A stretch of 40,493 bases of DNA from Chromera velia (lineage: Eukaryota; Sar; Chromeraceae). A model generated the notes under the pieces. It ran no database searches, was not told the origin of the DNA, and was given only the letters and a program-made list of their open reading frames with translations. Positions within the stretch are counted from its first letter, which is position 1, and each line of letters begins with the position of its first letter. Where the stretch lies: positions 7,508 through 48,000 of the forward strand of contig JAHBMJ010000429.1 in the NCBI GenBank assembly GCA_018398765.1. The letters run 5' to 3'. The position numbers were made by a program, and so were the translations under genes. Of the stretch, positions 1 to 11,444 are shown one piece after another.

Positions 1-1525
1 GGGGGGGGGGGGGAGGGAGGCAAAAGTGAGGCGTGGCGAAACCAAAAAATAACCTGACACAACACTGAAGTCCTAGCTGAAGTCATACTTTCAATCATGT
101 TAAGTCAGACAAAGTTTTGATTGCTGGCCTTGGCTGGCCTAGCATCAAGGCTCTAAACAAACCTATTCATACTATAAATTCTGAAATAACCATCATTGTT
201 ATACAAAAGCAAAAACAATGAAACCGGAGAGAGGTTATGCAGTTTCTGCACAACTGCTTTTTCGGCAGACCCATGAGAGATAAGCACAGAGTAATGTTCT
301 GCATTAGATCGAACTCTCTTCAAGACGAGAAGATCATCGTTGTCGAAAGACATATGCGCCAGTTCAATTGTGTGGCCTATCTCTTTTGGACTCCCCCAAA
401 AAACTGACTACTGGGGGGAATGAAACAACCACTGGCAGGTACATCTGCAACACATCTGCATTGATTCTTCAATCATGAAGGAACCATATAGATTTGCAGA
501 CAAGAAAGAAAGAAAAAGCGAGCCACACAGCAATGAGCTTGGGCTGGACTATCTCGAGTGACGTGATAGTTGATATTGAGCAAACAAAGTGAAAAGAAAA
601 CGTCGAAGGTCTGTGCAGCAGTCTAGCTATATGCTTGTCTGTATGTATATGCATCTCCATAAAAATCAACCAATCAGCAAAACGGCGAGCCGAGACTTCA
701 ACATTGCAACAAGTGGGTGTCATGCACTCATAGCAAGACACTCCTTGGCTTTTTGGAGTTTGGGGAAGCCTTCTCCTTCTTCTACGAATCCGATTCAGGC
801 ATATTTGCTAAACTGACCAGTTATGCTAGGGAGGGCAAATCCGCTTCTAGAAAACCAAGCAGTACTGCTTGCGGTGTTAGCGGTTCCGTTTGCACCAGTG
901 AAGTCATAAAGAGGATAAAGAGAGACACGTTGGTATACAAAGGTATCAAGAAGGAAACAGATAGACGGTCTTCTTGTGTGTTTTGTGATGGAGACCGTGT
1001 GGAGATCGCAAACCATTGCTGGAAGGTCGATGTCGAAAAACAAGTAGCGAACCGCTAAGTGGTAAGCTTCTATAAAAGATGAGGTCTTGAGAAGTGTGTT
1101 CCTTGACTGAACGCCAATGATGAAGTGGCAAGCTTCAGTGGCAGAGTATGGATGTCGCCGAATGACCATAATCTCAGTTGTGACTGACCTTTCCAAATCT
1201 CAGTTCGCCTATGTTGACATCCTCGTCGATGCGATCGCTTCCGAAGCTCCTAGACGGTACAAAACGAAGAGACAGCACTGTAGAAAGACGATTTTAGCCT
1301 ACGGGGCAGCACTCCTAGGTAGAACTCTAGTACCATGCATGTTTATGCTGTAATTGAAGATGATATAATATAGATTCTAATAGGTTCTAACACTGTGTTT
1401 TGCTTTTCCAGACTCGTTAGTGTAAGGTTTTTTCAGATTCTTAAAGGTTCTTTAAAGAAAAATCAAGTCTACGTTGCGTTAAAGTGATGTCTCCATCATT
1501 TGGTTCTTACTCTCTAGAGAAACCA

Positions 1526-1551
1526 CTAGAACCTAGGTTCTAGGAACCTAG
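1526..1551. repeat. Palindromic repeat, copy 1
   Basis: Bases 1526-1543 read CTAGAACCTAGGTTCTAG, a perfect 18-bp palindrome, followed by GAACCTAG, so the half-site is tandemly repeated. A diverged copy lies at 2177-2210. Flanking AT-rich DNA also has scattered AGGTTCT words near 1380 and 1445. The function is unknown. Confidence 0.6.
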
Positions 1552-2176
1552 ACAAAAACCTGTAAAAACCATGAAGAACCCCTCCCCTAAAGCTTTAGAA
1601 AGACTAAAGACTTAATTTAGATGATTAAAATGATCCCAACAAATAGGACAGATACTTAGATCTGCCAAAATTGACCGTCAAAATCATAAAACTCAGCTGT
1701 TAACTTGCTTTTTCTTCTCTTCAAACAGACTTACAAGACGAGCAAGCTCTTCATCTTTCATAAAGACGGTTTCATTCATTTTATGCGCATGCTGAATATA
1801 AAAGAATACAGAAAAAAGTGGGACGTTATCGACACAAATCTTTTCAGGCTTTCTCTTTCGGTTTAACTATCAAAGGAGAGAGAAATCTGAGAAAACGCGT
1901 ATCTTGGCTAAGTCGGTTAAATCCTTATCGGACTTAGGATATATATACACAGCAATCCGATACAGTTCATCTAGGTCCTTTTCTTCATCTTCGACGTGTG
2001 CAATCGCTCGGAACCCTCTTTGTCCCTCTACTTCTCACAGTCCTTTTCCAACGTTTTCCAGTCCGATTGGTGGACAAACTTTTGACTAGACTTTTGAACA
2101 TTTTCATCGTGATCAATGTTTCATAACTGGTTTTGGACGGGTTCTTTGGGGTTCTTAGAGGGTCAGACTGAGAAGG

Positions 2177-2210
2177 CTAGAACCTAAGTTCTAGGAACCT
2201 AAGAACCTAG
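2177..2210. repeat. Palindromic repeat, copy 2
   Basis: This is a diverged copy of the 1526 palindrome. It begins CTAGAACCTAAGTTCTAG and continues with two more GAACCTA words. The two copies are about 650 bp apart, but the DNA inside them does not align well as inverted repeats, so I do not call them the ends of a transposon. Confidence 0.55.
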
Positions 2211-3430
2211 AGGTGGAGACGTATAGTTTTTAAGCTTGAACTGAGTAAGAACCTTCAACCAATACTCTAAAAGTGTCATTTTTTTGTTTTTTAGAACTTC
2301 TTTTGCTTATAAAATAAGTTTGGAGTTCATTTTAAATGTTTTAAAGCTTAGATTGCTACTACAAAGTCGTTCGACGACCACATCTATATTTCAGAGTGCC
2401 TCCCCGTAGATTTTAGCCCTGTCCTAGTAGATTGTTACCACTTTCTTCATTTATGGACATAAAACAGATGTCCGGTAGCCTATCTGTGAGTTTTAATACC
2501 GAAAAAGTAGCAAAAAAGTGTTAAACCTCGAGCCCCCCCCCTAATTAATTTTGCTTAGACAGGCAGTGGAGGGGTGTTTCAGTTTAGCAGGATCGATTGC
2601 AGCAATGCAGGCCCCTAAAGACGATGGTGACTGGGCTTAGGCCCCTAGGAAGGCCTAGCATTTGCATCTAACAAAAACGAACACAAAGTAAAAGATATAT
2701 TTAAAAAAAAAAAATGCTCAGACTGATGGAAAAAAGCTCAAAAAACGCTCTTTTTGAGTGGAGGGCGTGTATTTTGGGACGGTGGCGAAATAATTAAATA
2801 AGAAAAGGGAGAGGGGGGGGGGGGTCAGACCTTCTTTGCCACCATGTGGCAAAAATCTGTTAGTGTGCCACCCCGTATTATTCTCTCTCTCTTTTCATCT
2901 CTCTTTCTTCTTTCTCGCTTTACCAAAGTAGGCCGGTTGGAATAAAGGTTTTCTGGGTGTTTTTGAGCGGCAGAACTTTCTATATATTCGCATTCGCTCC
3001 CCCAACTATGTTGGCAAAACATGGAATGGATTGTATTTATCTTCCGGGTGCCCAAAAACAGTAACTGAAAATCGTTATGATTCCATTGTTACAATCTGTG
3101 TGAGCAACACCATCTCACTTCTTCACAAAAAAAGGGCTCACACGAAATCGGAAGTCTGATTGATTCATCAATCTTTTTTTATGTCATGGTCAGGCAGGAC
3201 TGGTTCCTTCTGACGGGTACTGACGGGCCTTTGTGGTTTGGTCTGCTAGGCTTTGCACTCTATACTAGCTCCATACTAGACTCCATAAATAAAAAAAAAA
3301 AAGTTTCTGATCTTTTATTTTTTTTATTGTTATCAACTAAAAAGTATATAGTAGTTTTCAATGCAACACCCCGTGCAACACTTTTGCAACACTTGAACAA
3401 CAGTTGTTTGTCTATTGAGTGTCATGATAC

Positions 3431-3895
3431 TGCTTTGTCCCTCCTGTCTAGCCACCTTATGGCGTCCAGACAGAAGGTAAAACGAGGACAAGAGCTCTAT
3501 GGAAGGTCAAAAGAAGGAACGTGAGCAACACTAACTCAGGCAACACTTTACAGGAGGTTTGGCTCTAAATCAGTTTAAGCTCTAGCGCGATCTGGGATTC
3601 CAATTAGCTGGGTTTATTCTATCATGCACGGTTTCTGCTCATTCCTTTCTCTAGAGCTGTGTCTATATAAAACTGTGTTGAACAGGCATCAGACTCAAAC
3701 GATCGATGCTATTAATATCCGTTGCTCAAGTGACATGTTGCATGCCTGAAGGCAAAGGTCAGACTCGACTTTGATCGACGCGCGCGACACGTATGAAGCA
3801 AAGCGCGGCGGCGGAATGTGGTGCGGCATGCGGGCTCATGCAGTCACGGTGCATGCGAAGGCTCAAAGGGCAGCGCCATAAGGTAAGACTCCATA
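3431..3895 (-). repeat. 3' LTR (left) of the short LTR element
   Basis: This 465-bp direct repeat closely matches 5481-5945; most differences seen are substitutions, with a more diverged stretch around 3500-3520. It contains a TATATA core near 3665. Read on minus, the outer end starts TATGGAG where the partner starts TGTGGAG, a single transition at the LTR terminus. Confidence 0.8.
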
Positions 3896-3907
3896 GATCC
3901 CCCCCGG
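3896..3907 (-). other. Polypurine tract of the short LTR element
   Basis: On the minus strand this reads CCGGGGGGGATC directly before the left LTR. A G-run at this place is typical of the plus-strand priming site of LTR retroelements and supports the minus orientation. Confidence 0.55.
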
Positions 3908-4823
3908 CTACGGACAGGAAAATCGCGTCCTCGCGATCAACAAATGAAGAGACCGAGTATGCGCTTCAATGCCCAAAGTGGATCTTATCCAAGTCGCTGT
4001 AGACGTTGTCAGAGCTCCGAGAACTTCATCTCGATGGCATCCATATCAAAATATTTAAGGCACCACGTAAATCAGAACGATCTCAAAGCGCCACGATGTG
4101 TGAGGCGTGCTCGCAAGTCCAAGATCACCCCGAGATAGGCGTGCGATGCAGATACTGGTAGTACCAACAAAAGCACCTGTCCAGCGCCTGTGTATATCGT
4201 TGACCGGAAGACTTGATCGGAGTCATGGGTTCCCAGCACCAGCTAGTTCAGGAGCATGGCGGCCGACGTGTACGTCCAACTCGGCGTTATTGAATTATTA
4301 AGAGTTGCAAAGGGATGAAGAGAAAAGAAAAAAGTGCAGCTACACACTGCTCCACTCATGGCTTCTTGAAAGCCTGTTTGCGTGTCGGCCATCCTCATTC
4401 TCACTAAGTTACTATACCAAACCAAGTGACTTCAGAACACTCTGTCACGATCTCACTCTTCGAGGTGCATTGCTCTGATTGTTCGATCGTTTGCTTCATG
4501 AGCAGCCATCACCAGCTTCAAATCCTTCCACCTTCTTACTATCAGTCGAGAGGAACGGTGCAACCGGGACATATCGACCCCATCATAGGGCAACCCGGCC
4601 ACGCGGCAGCAGTCACACACTTGACTTTTCGTACTTCAGGCCTGCCATTCCCTCAGGGGTATCAAATATATCCAATGCCTCCTGACTCAACATGAAGGTC
4701 GAAAGTGTAAGTCTTTTCAGCTTCCGACAGCGTGTCACTTTGCAGCAGAAAGAACTTTCTCAGCTTCATTCTCTCGGAGGGAAGTTTCGACGACTTCACG
4801 TGCGTATGTATACAATAGATAGA

Positions 4824-4930
4824 GTGGTCGTAGGGCTGTGACACACTCAGCCTCCTGCTAAGCGCCCATACCTTTTGTATCATTTTAACATAAAAGGATT
4901 ATCACACAAAAGTGCTAACCACCGTGAATA
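4824..4930 (-). repeat. Structured shared motif, copy 1
   Basis: About 49 bp at 4824-4872 match 30303-30351 at 38 of 49 positions with no gap. A second block, containing AAGTGCTAACCAC on the plus strand, matches at nearly the same spacing. On the minus strand the first block holds a stem-loop, CTTAGC-AGGA-GGCTGAG. Most of the differences between the copies are transitions, and the hairpin stem is largely kept. It lies in the interior of the non-autonomous element. It could be a SINE-like insertion or a retroelement RNA structure. Confidence 0.5.
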
Positions 4931-5459
4931 AGCACACACACTAGCTGCTAGAGTCAGACCGCACACGGACAGTCAGTCATGTGCAAACACACACGCAGCG
5001 AATAGCAGAGTCATAACCGGACACAAGCTGGTTCCGTCCAATCAGACATAGAACCAGTCACACACTCACAGAAGAGCAAGCAAAAGAAACAATGTACTGG
5101 CCGTTTCATTCGATCGCGATCTACTCGTAGACGGCAGTCTCTGTTCTTCATGTAGCGAAGTCACTCCAAAGTTTAAGCAATACCAAGCAACATCTCCACT
5201 ATCGGTTCCATGCAGAGGTCTCCGATCCACTTCTCCAATCAGGAACGCCACCCCGAGCTCCTAGTCTACCACGATCGGATGATCTCGAAAAGAAGGCTCC
5301 GGGCAGCTTGGGACGCAAGGGGACACTGAATTCCCCGGAATTCCCCCACTCACGGTTTTTGCCTGACCGTGCCTATATCGTTGCAATCGGCTTTCAACGG
5401 TTGCGTAAAAGGACACATCTGATCTCTATCACAGAAGGAAAATGAGAGTTGATACTCAT

Positions 5460-5477
5460 CAAGCTGAGCGGTCACCA
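5460..5477 (-). other. Primer-binding site of the short LTR element
   Basis: The minus strand begins TGGTGACCGCTCAGCTTG three bases inside the right-hand (5') LTR. TGG is the complement of the tRNA 3' CCA. The first seven bases equal those of the chromovirus PBS (40146-40163), so related primer tRNAs may be used. The tRNA is not identified. Confidence 0.55.
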
Positions 5478-5480
5478 TAA

Positions 5481-5945
5481 TGCTTTGTTCCTCCTGTCCA
5501 GCCACCTTATGGCGTCCAGACAGAAGGTAAAACGAGGACAAGAGTGCTAGGGAAGCTTAAGAGAAGGAACGTGAGCAACACTAACTCAGGCAACACTTTA
5601 CAGGAGGTTTGGCTCTAAATCAGTTTAAGATCTAGCACGATCTGGGATTCTAATCAGCTGGGTTCATTCTATCATACACGGTTTCTGCTCATTCCTTTCT
5701 CTGGAGCTATGTCTATATAGAACTGTGTTGAACAGGTATCAGACTCAAGTGATCGATGCTATTAATATCCGTTGCTCAAGTGACATGTTGCATGCCTGAA
5801 GGCAAAGGTCAGACTCGACTTTGATCGACGCGCGCGACACGTATGAAGCAAAGCGCGGCGGCGGAATGTGGTGCGGCATGCGGGCTCATGCAGTCATGGC
5901 GCATGCAAAGGCTCAAAGGGCGGCGCCACAGGGTAGAACTCCACA
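5481..5945 (-). repeat. 5' LTR (right) of the short LTR element
   Basis: This is the partner of the 3431-3895 repeat with the same length. Read on minus it starts TGTGGAG and ends CAAAGCA. The outer edge has been hit by the hAT-like element, whose 8-bp target duplication (5940-5947) spans the last six LTR bases and two bases of flank. Confidence 0.8.
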
Positions 5946-5947
5946 AT

Positions 5948-6875
5948 TAGTGACCATGTTTGATTTGATTATATTTGATTTAATTTGATTTGATTTGATT
6001 TGAGCTTCAACCTCAAATATTTGATATTTGAGGTAAGATTTGAGGTTAACCTCTTAGGGTTCCTTACTGAGTCACTGACTTACTATCACTCTGATCATTT
6101 TTCTCATGACAATAGTTATCAGAACATTTCTGATGTATGTTTCAAAAATTTAAAAAAATATATATAAAATTATAACTTATCAGTTCCGTAAAAAAAATGT
6201 GCCTGTGTGGCAGTGTATATACACTAGTCACTGAGACTTACTCTAGTACTAATAGAGATTAAGAACGTAAAATTGATAGATTTGAAATTGCATATGACTT
6301 TTTGTTGATACGATAAAGTTAGAGCACATACCAAAATTGAGGTAACAATCACTCAGCTTTATGGCACTTCCTTTTCCTCTTCTTCATGATCACTTTCTTC
6401 AATGTGAATCGAATCAATGGGTGGTGGGAGCTGCTGAGAGCTTTTTTTCTGGCTTTTTGGCTTTCCAGGAGTGGGTGCTCCTGGGCTTCTATTCGGTTGC
6501 GGAGAGATGACAACGGGGTGAGACGGAGAACCGCGCACACGTTTGCTATTGCTGTTGGTGTTGGAACTATCCTGTTTCTGGGCAGCTAAGCATCCAGAGT
6601 TGGTGCGTTCGGTTACCCTCTGTGCCGCGCCAGGGCCGACAACAAGCCCCTTGTATTGGAGGTGAATATAGAGAGGTCGGTAGCCTTCCTCACCCGGAGT
6701 GATGACTTTCTTAGGAGGGGGAAGTTTCCCCCCAGCCTTCTCAGCATATTGATCAAATATTTTATCGTATTTGATAGGTCTTTAAACACTAGGTCCTCCC
6801 TGACTGGATATTTGATTTGAGCTTAAGCCCTACCTCAAATCAAATCAAATCAAATCAAATCAAACATGGTCACTA
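5948..6875 (-). mobile_element. hAT-like DNA transposon fragment, copy 1
   Basis: The element starts TAGTGACCATGTTTGATTTG and ends with the inverse complement CATGGTCACTA. An exact 8-bp target duplication TCCACAAT lies outside both ends (5940-5947 and 6876-6883). An 8-bp duplication and a terminus fitting YARNG are hallmarks of the hAT superfamily. The subterminal regions are (TTTGA)n-type arrays in inverted orientation, followed by further inverted words such as TTTGAGGT. The interior keeps the 3' part of one open frame on minus (6360-6770) but no recognisable transposase domain. It is probably a non-autonomous deletion derivative of a longer element. Confidence 0.8.
6360..6770 (-). pseudogene. 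3' fragment of a transposon ORF (hAT-like copy 1)
   Basis: On the minus strand an open frame of roughly 135 codons runs to a TAA at 6360-6362. It begins in a segment containing FDQYAEKAGGK, passes a Gly/Pro-rich middle (SPGAPTPGKPKSQ) and ends in an acidic tail (ESDHEEEEKEVP). Copy 2 at 26053 keeps the same C-terminal part, but with TAG where copy 1 has a Gln codon in KSSQQLPPP. A basic frame (IRFTLKKVIMKKRKRK) overlaps in another register; it is the shadow. There is no start codon and no known domain, so the function of the full protein is unknown. Confidence 0.5.
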
Positions 6876-6883
6876 TCCACAAT

Positions 6884-9800
6884 ACCATAAAAAAAAAGTT
6901 TTTCCGATCTTTTTTTTTAATGTAGTGCAGGGCCTAGGGTCTGTAGTAGTTGGTCTGATTGCTCTCTATCCTTGGCATCACTAGGTTTATAAATTGAACT
7001 TAAACCACCAAACGGTGTAAGCCTACCCTTGGCAGTAGACCGCGGGGGAGCCCGGAACATAAATCCTAATCCTAATCCTATATGAAGACAAAAAAAATTC
7101 AGAAAACAGTTTTACTGTTTAAACCCAGTTTTTTCTCGTTTAAACCTGTTTCTTTTTTAAATCATACACATGTTTAAATTATAGGTTACTCTATATCTGT
7201 ATAACTTTACATAAAACGTAACAAAGGAATGCAAAAGATGGAACGCTGTCCAGACGTACCACTTATTGGTCTTTCATGGTCATAATGGTTTTGAGATGAA
7301 GATAAACGAGCACCCACCCCAACGTACCCCGTCCAAGTTCCAACAGATCTATTTCAAGTTCGGTTGGATCTGTCATCTGTCTGTCACAGTCAATTGACCC
7401 TGCATGCTCGAACCGTCACGCAAGGAAAACATCAACGCTAGAATCAACGCTTTCCACACCCACGAAGGAAAGAAGTGGAGATGCCCCAACAACAACTCAA
7501 ATCAAAAACCTGCCGGTATTCTTCTTGCTTCTGCCTTCTCCCTGTTCGCTGTCGGTCCCTCTGTCACTGAGGGAGCTAGCTATACAGGAAGGAACAAAAT
7601 TCATGCATGCATGCAGCTTCTTCGCAAGAGTCAACCTAGGAGTCGAGAGGATGAGCGAAAGAAAACAGAATGGCAAAACACTCCGTGCAAAGTGGACCAT
7701 TGGTCCTCTGAACGAACTCCGGCGGAACGAAAAACGTTGCGATGCCAGTCAACCAATCGGTCCAGGCAGACTGCATGACTGGCTCTATCTATTTATCTAT
7801 CTGTCTGTGTCTGTCTGTCTGTCTGTGCAGGTGTGCCCCTCTTTCTCTGACATTCTCTCGTCCGAATGATTCTCGAGGGAGAGTTTCCTTCAGAGAGCAT
7901 ACACGCCATCTACGTTTCGCACCATCAAAAAGAAGATGACAGGAAATGGAGTATTGGCAAAGAGTCGTAAAGGAAACGGAAGTGAAGAAAGAGAGAATGA
8001 ACGAAGAACAGAAAAGAGAAAGAAATCATCACACAAGAAAAGAGACAGCTTCATTGTGGGAGAGAAATCAAGTACTCTGTTTTTCAATCTTTCTTACAGA
8101 TAAACATTCAGGTTGACTCGAAGACGGACAGTCATGCGCATGCACGGCAAAATAAAACGACTGGAGCTGACTCAGATCAAAAACGCCCAGCGTTGGGGCA
8201 TTCCTTCCTTCCTTCCTCATTCTCTGACTAACAGGCGAAACGTTTCTTCTTCAAACGACTACGCACTCACTCACCAATACAAGCAAGCGAACCCGCACAC
8301 TCGAGGACACACGCACTGATACGCACACACGCTCAACTGAGAAACCATCTCCAGCATCTACGGCGTACTTGGTTGAACAAGTCTGTCTTCATCGCAAAGA
8401 AGGAAGGAATTATTCGTACAAGGGTCCAACAAGTTGTTTGTGTTTCTTTTCCACTTCAACTAAAAAGAAAACATGAAAGAAAAAAAGAAATCAAGGCAGA
8501 AGAAAGAAATAGAGAAAAACAGACGGACCCTCTTTGCTTCTCAAAATGAATTCATGACGACTCGATCAGCAAAGTGCGAAAATCAATGAGCGGTTCGTTC
8601 CCTTCTCCCGAAATCATCTCTCCCCTTCCCTTCGTCTTGCCTCAACCGTCACGCCATATCTCCGGTGTCAAGACCCTCCCCCCCGGCTGTACTGACTCTT
8701 CCCTTCCCTTCCCTCCTTAATTCTTTCTTGCTTCTCATCCTTGCTGGCTTTCTCGGCTCTCGTCCGTGCCACTTCTCCTCGCTATGTCAGACAAGAAGAA
8801 CGGGAATGATCGAATGCATGAATAACAACAAGTGATTTCCTTCTTGTCTCAACAAAACACCCTTGCTTGCACACACACAAATGCACCCATCCATCCAAAG
8901 TGTGCCTCTGAAAGCAGACGGCGCGCGCTCTTTGGCGCACCCCGGAGACGCTTTCTTTGATCTCAAAAGGGTCACAAGGGAAGAGGGGAGTGTCGGCCAT
9001 CCACCCTTTTCTCTGCCCACCCTCGAGCACTCCTTCGCCTCTCCCCTTGCCTCTGCCGAGGTAAGAAAGAAATAGTGCTTTTAAAGCGGAACAAAACAAG
9101 CTTGCTTGGCTTCGCCTTCACGTTTCGTCTCCCCAAATATGCGAAGTCCCGTTTCCTCTTCCGTTCTCTCTAACGATCTGTCTGCATATCTGCCCGTGTG
9201 CCTGAATGCTGGCGCACAATCTAGTGCGAATTATTCTTCCTTCCCTTCCAAGGGCCACTAAATGAAGTGCCCCCCACCCCCCCCTTCCTGAAATAATCCA
9301 CGGCTGTTGCGAGGTCGGTGCACTATCTTCCTACCTCTCTCCTGCCTTACGCCAGGGAGAACATGTGGGCACACAAACACACACACACACACACACAGAC
9401 TGAGCGACTGACAGAGACAAAGAGAGAACCTGCACTCCAGAAACAGAGAAGAGAAAGATGGACAGATGCCCTCCGCGTCCCCCGGCGCATGCAGACAAAG
9501 AGCATGCAGCAGGGAGCACGCAGGAGGACAGACACATAGAGAGAACAGAAGAGGAGGAGCGAGCAGGCATGCATGCAGCAAAATCGCCCTCCGTACTGTT
9601 TTTCCTTCCACAGACAGAGTGCGTGAGTGAGGGACAAATGAGTGAAGAAAACGGGGAGGGTGAGAAAGGGTGAGTGAGACAGTGAGAGTGAGCGTCTAGA
9701 AAGAATCGATCATGCACAGAAAGAAGATCACTCGAGGGGTCAGAGCATGACCGCAGGATCAGGCAGGTAGGCAGGTAGGGAGGAAAATCCATCCCTACAC

Positions 9801-10952
9801 AAACCTGCCGACCTGTCCGGAAGGGGGGGGGAAGGAAGGAGGGTGGAGCCCGCAGATTAACTGCAGGAAGGAAGAAGAGATGAAAAGAAAGGAAAGACGT
9901 AAACAGAGGGGGGAAAGAAGAAAGAAAAGACTGGCCTGCAGTCCTTCAGTCAGCAATTCAAACCAAAACCAAACCCGGCATACACGTCTCACCCAGCCAT
10001 CCAACGACATAGCAGATCTAAAGAAAGAATAAATTCCCCCTCTTCTGCTTCCGCTTCCCCTGTAACGCAGACCCGTGAGTCACTTTTTCCGTCTTGTCGC
10101 CACTCGTCAGACTTTTCTCTTTTTTCTTTCGGTCTTCTCGTTTCGAAGAGCCAGACAGAATACACAAAAACGAAAACCAAGAAAAGTAAAAGTTTCTTTT
10201 GACATGTCTTCTCTCTCTTCTTTTCTGTCTTTCTTTTTGTTCGAATTTCAACTCTTTCGTTCTTTTCTCCCTCCCTTTCTTTGGGGAGGGGAAAGAAAGA
10301 AAAGGGGCAGGCAGCTCCAACGAATCCATTGCTCCCCAACCCCCTTTCCCTGCGTAAGCGAGATCTTTCGTTCGAATTCCCGCCCCGTCTCCACTTTTGC
10401 CTCATATCGTTTCGGTTTTCCCCTAAAGCATTTTTGTTTTGCTTCCCCAAGCCCAAAACAGAAACAACCAAAGGACAATCAATCGTTCGTCAGTCACTGC
10501 CTCACTCCTCCTGTCTGCCTCTTCTCATGCACGCCCAAAATTGTGTACATATGTCCTTTTGCGCACACACGCAGTCACGCACATGCACACACAGGGAGAG
10601 AGCACAGTCACGCAACGGTTTCTTTGTAACGGTCAGTCAGTCACAAAGGCAGGCAGAAGACGAAAACAACAGCAGCAGGAAGAAACAAGCCGCAACTTCT
10701 TTGCCCCCTCCCTTACATTCCGGTTCACAGCCTTCAGGGACTCGGTTCCTCCCGAGAAGTCGTACTGTGCTCTGGTTGCTCTCTGCCTCTTTCTCTCTCC
10801 ACTTGGAGCAACGTCAGTGGGGGGCAGCTAGGGTTCAAAACAAAGAGACGTGACAAGAGACTTTCTGCTCCTACACCTAAACTGCAAGAAAAGAAACTTT
10901 CTCACATCCATGTCTTCTCCCCCCCTGTCTTTCATGTGTTTTCTGTTTTCTT
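6884..10952. other. Intergenic, low-complexity, no gene supported
   Basis: About 4 kb lie between the hAT-like insertion and the 3' end of the desaturase. The DNA has pyrimidine- and purine-rich tracts, CA repeats (9370-9397), a short CCTAAT repeat near 7070 and several ORFs of 100-190 codons whose composition is Ser/Phe/His/Cys repeats and not protein-like. One segment (8863-9060, plus) ends at a good donor (GAG|GTAAGA) but has no convincing partner exon. The right-hand part probably includes the desaturase 3' UTR. Confidence 0.55.
9370..9397. repeat. (CA)n microsatellite
   Basis: A short CA dinucleotide run in intergenic DNA. It generates Val/Cys and His/Thr repeat ORFs in the overlapping frames, which are artefacts. 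Confidence 0.85.
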
Positions 10953-11225
10953 TCAAACGCTCTTTCTCTCTTTGGGGGCAGAAGAATCCAGTTTCCCGCA
11001 CTCCCAATATCCCCTCACGACGCTGCACAAGGCCGCAGTCCAGCTGCCGAACTCCTGGTAAGGGACCCCGAACTCTTGGCACGTCGACCTGACGATAGGC
11101 GCCAGGTCTCTGTAGTGCACGTGGGAGACCCCCGGGAAGAGGTGGTGCTCGATCTGGTAGTTGATCCCTCCGAAGAGGGTGCAGACGACAGGGTAGTCCA
11201 CAGCAAAATTGGACGACTCCCGGAC

Positions 11226-11299
<74 letters not shown>

Positions 11300-11373
11300 A
11301 TAGACACACACACACACAGACACACACACACACAGACACACAGACACACAGACACACACACACACACGCACGC

Positions 11374-11444
<71 letters not shown>

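Larger units (their letters stand above)
1..3430. other. Intergenic, no gene recognised
   Basis: Only short ORFs of 60-133 codons occur here, and none shows a recognisable motif or convincing exon structure. The stretch starts with a G-run (1-13). It is moderately AT-rich from about 1350 to 2400 and holds two copies of a palindrome-based repeat (1526-1551 and 2177-2210), a C-run near 2530 and an A-run near 3290. There is no rRNA or tRNA that I can see. The G-run at base 1 suggests a contig end. Confidence 0.6.
3431..5945 (-). mobile_element. Non-autonomous LTR retroelement (TRIM/LARD-like)
   Basis: Two direct repeats of equal length (465 bp each, 3431-3895 and 5481-5945) flank a 1585-bp interior. 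Orientation is read from the minus strand. A candidate primer-binding site starting TGGTGAC lies 3 nt inside the right LTR, and a G7 polypurine tract abuts the left LTR. Each LTR starts TG and ends CA on the minus strand, except that the left copy has TA in place of TG. The target duplication is ATAC: 3427-3430 on the left, and on the right AT at 5946-5947 continuing as AC at 6884-6885 beyond the inserted hAT-like element. The interior has no gag or pol ORF that I can recognise, so the element is non-autonomous or gutted. It shares a ~105-bp structured motif with the chromovirus at 30303-30410. Confidence 0.8.

Noticed and set aside
7060-7085. Telomere-like CCTAAT repeats
   Set aside because: Only about three units in the middle of the window, with no array.
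8863-9075. A single coding exon on plus ending at GAG|GTAAGA
   Set aside because: Good donor, but no acceptor, partner exon or domain could be found.
10075-10853. Plus-strand frames of 130-190 codons in intergenic DNA
   Set aside because: They are Phe/Ser/His-rich from pyrimidine tracts, have no domain and no splice partner.
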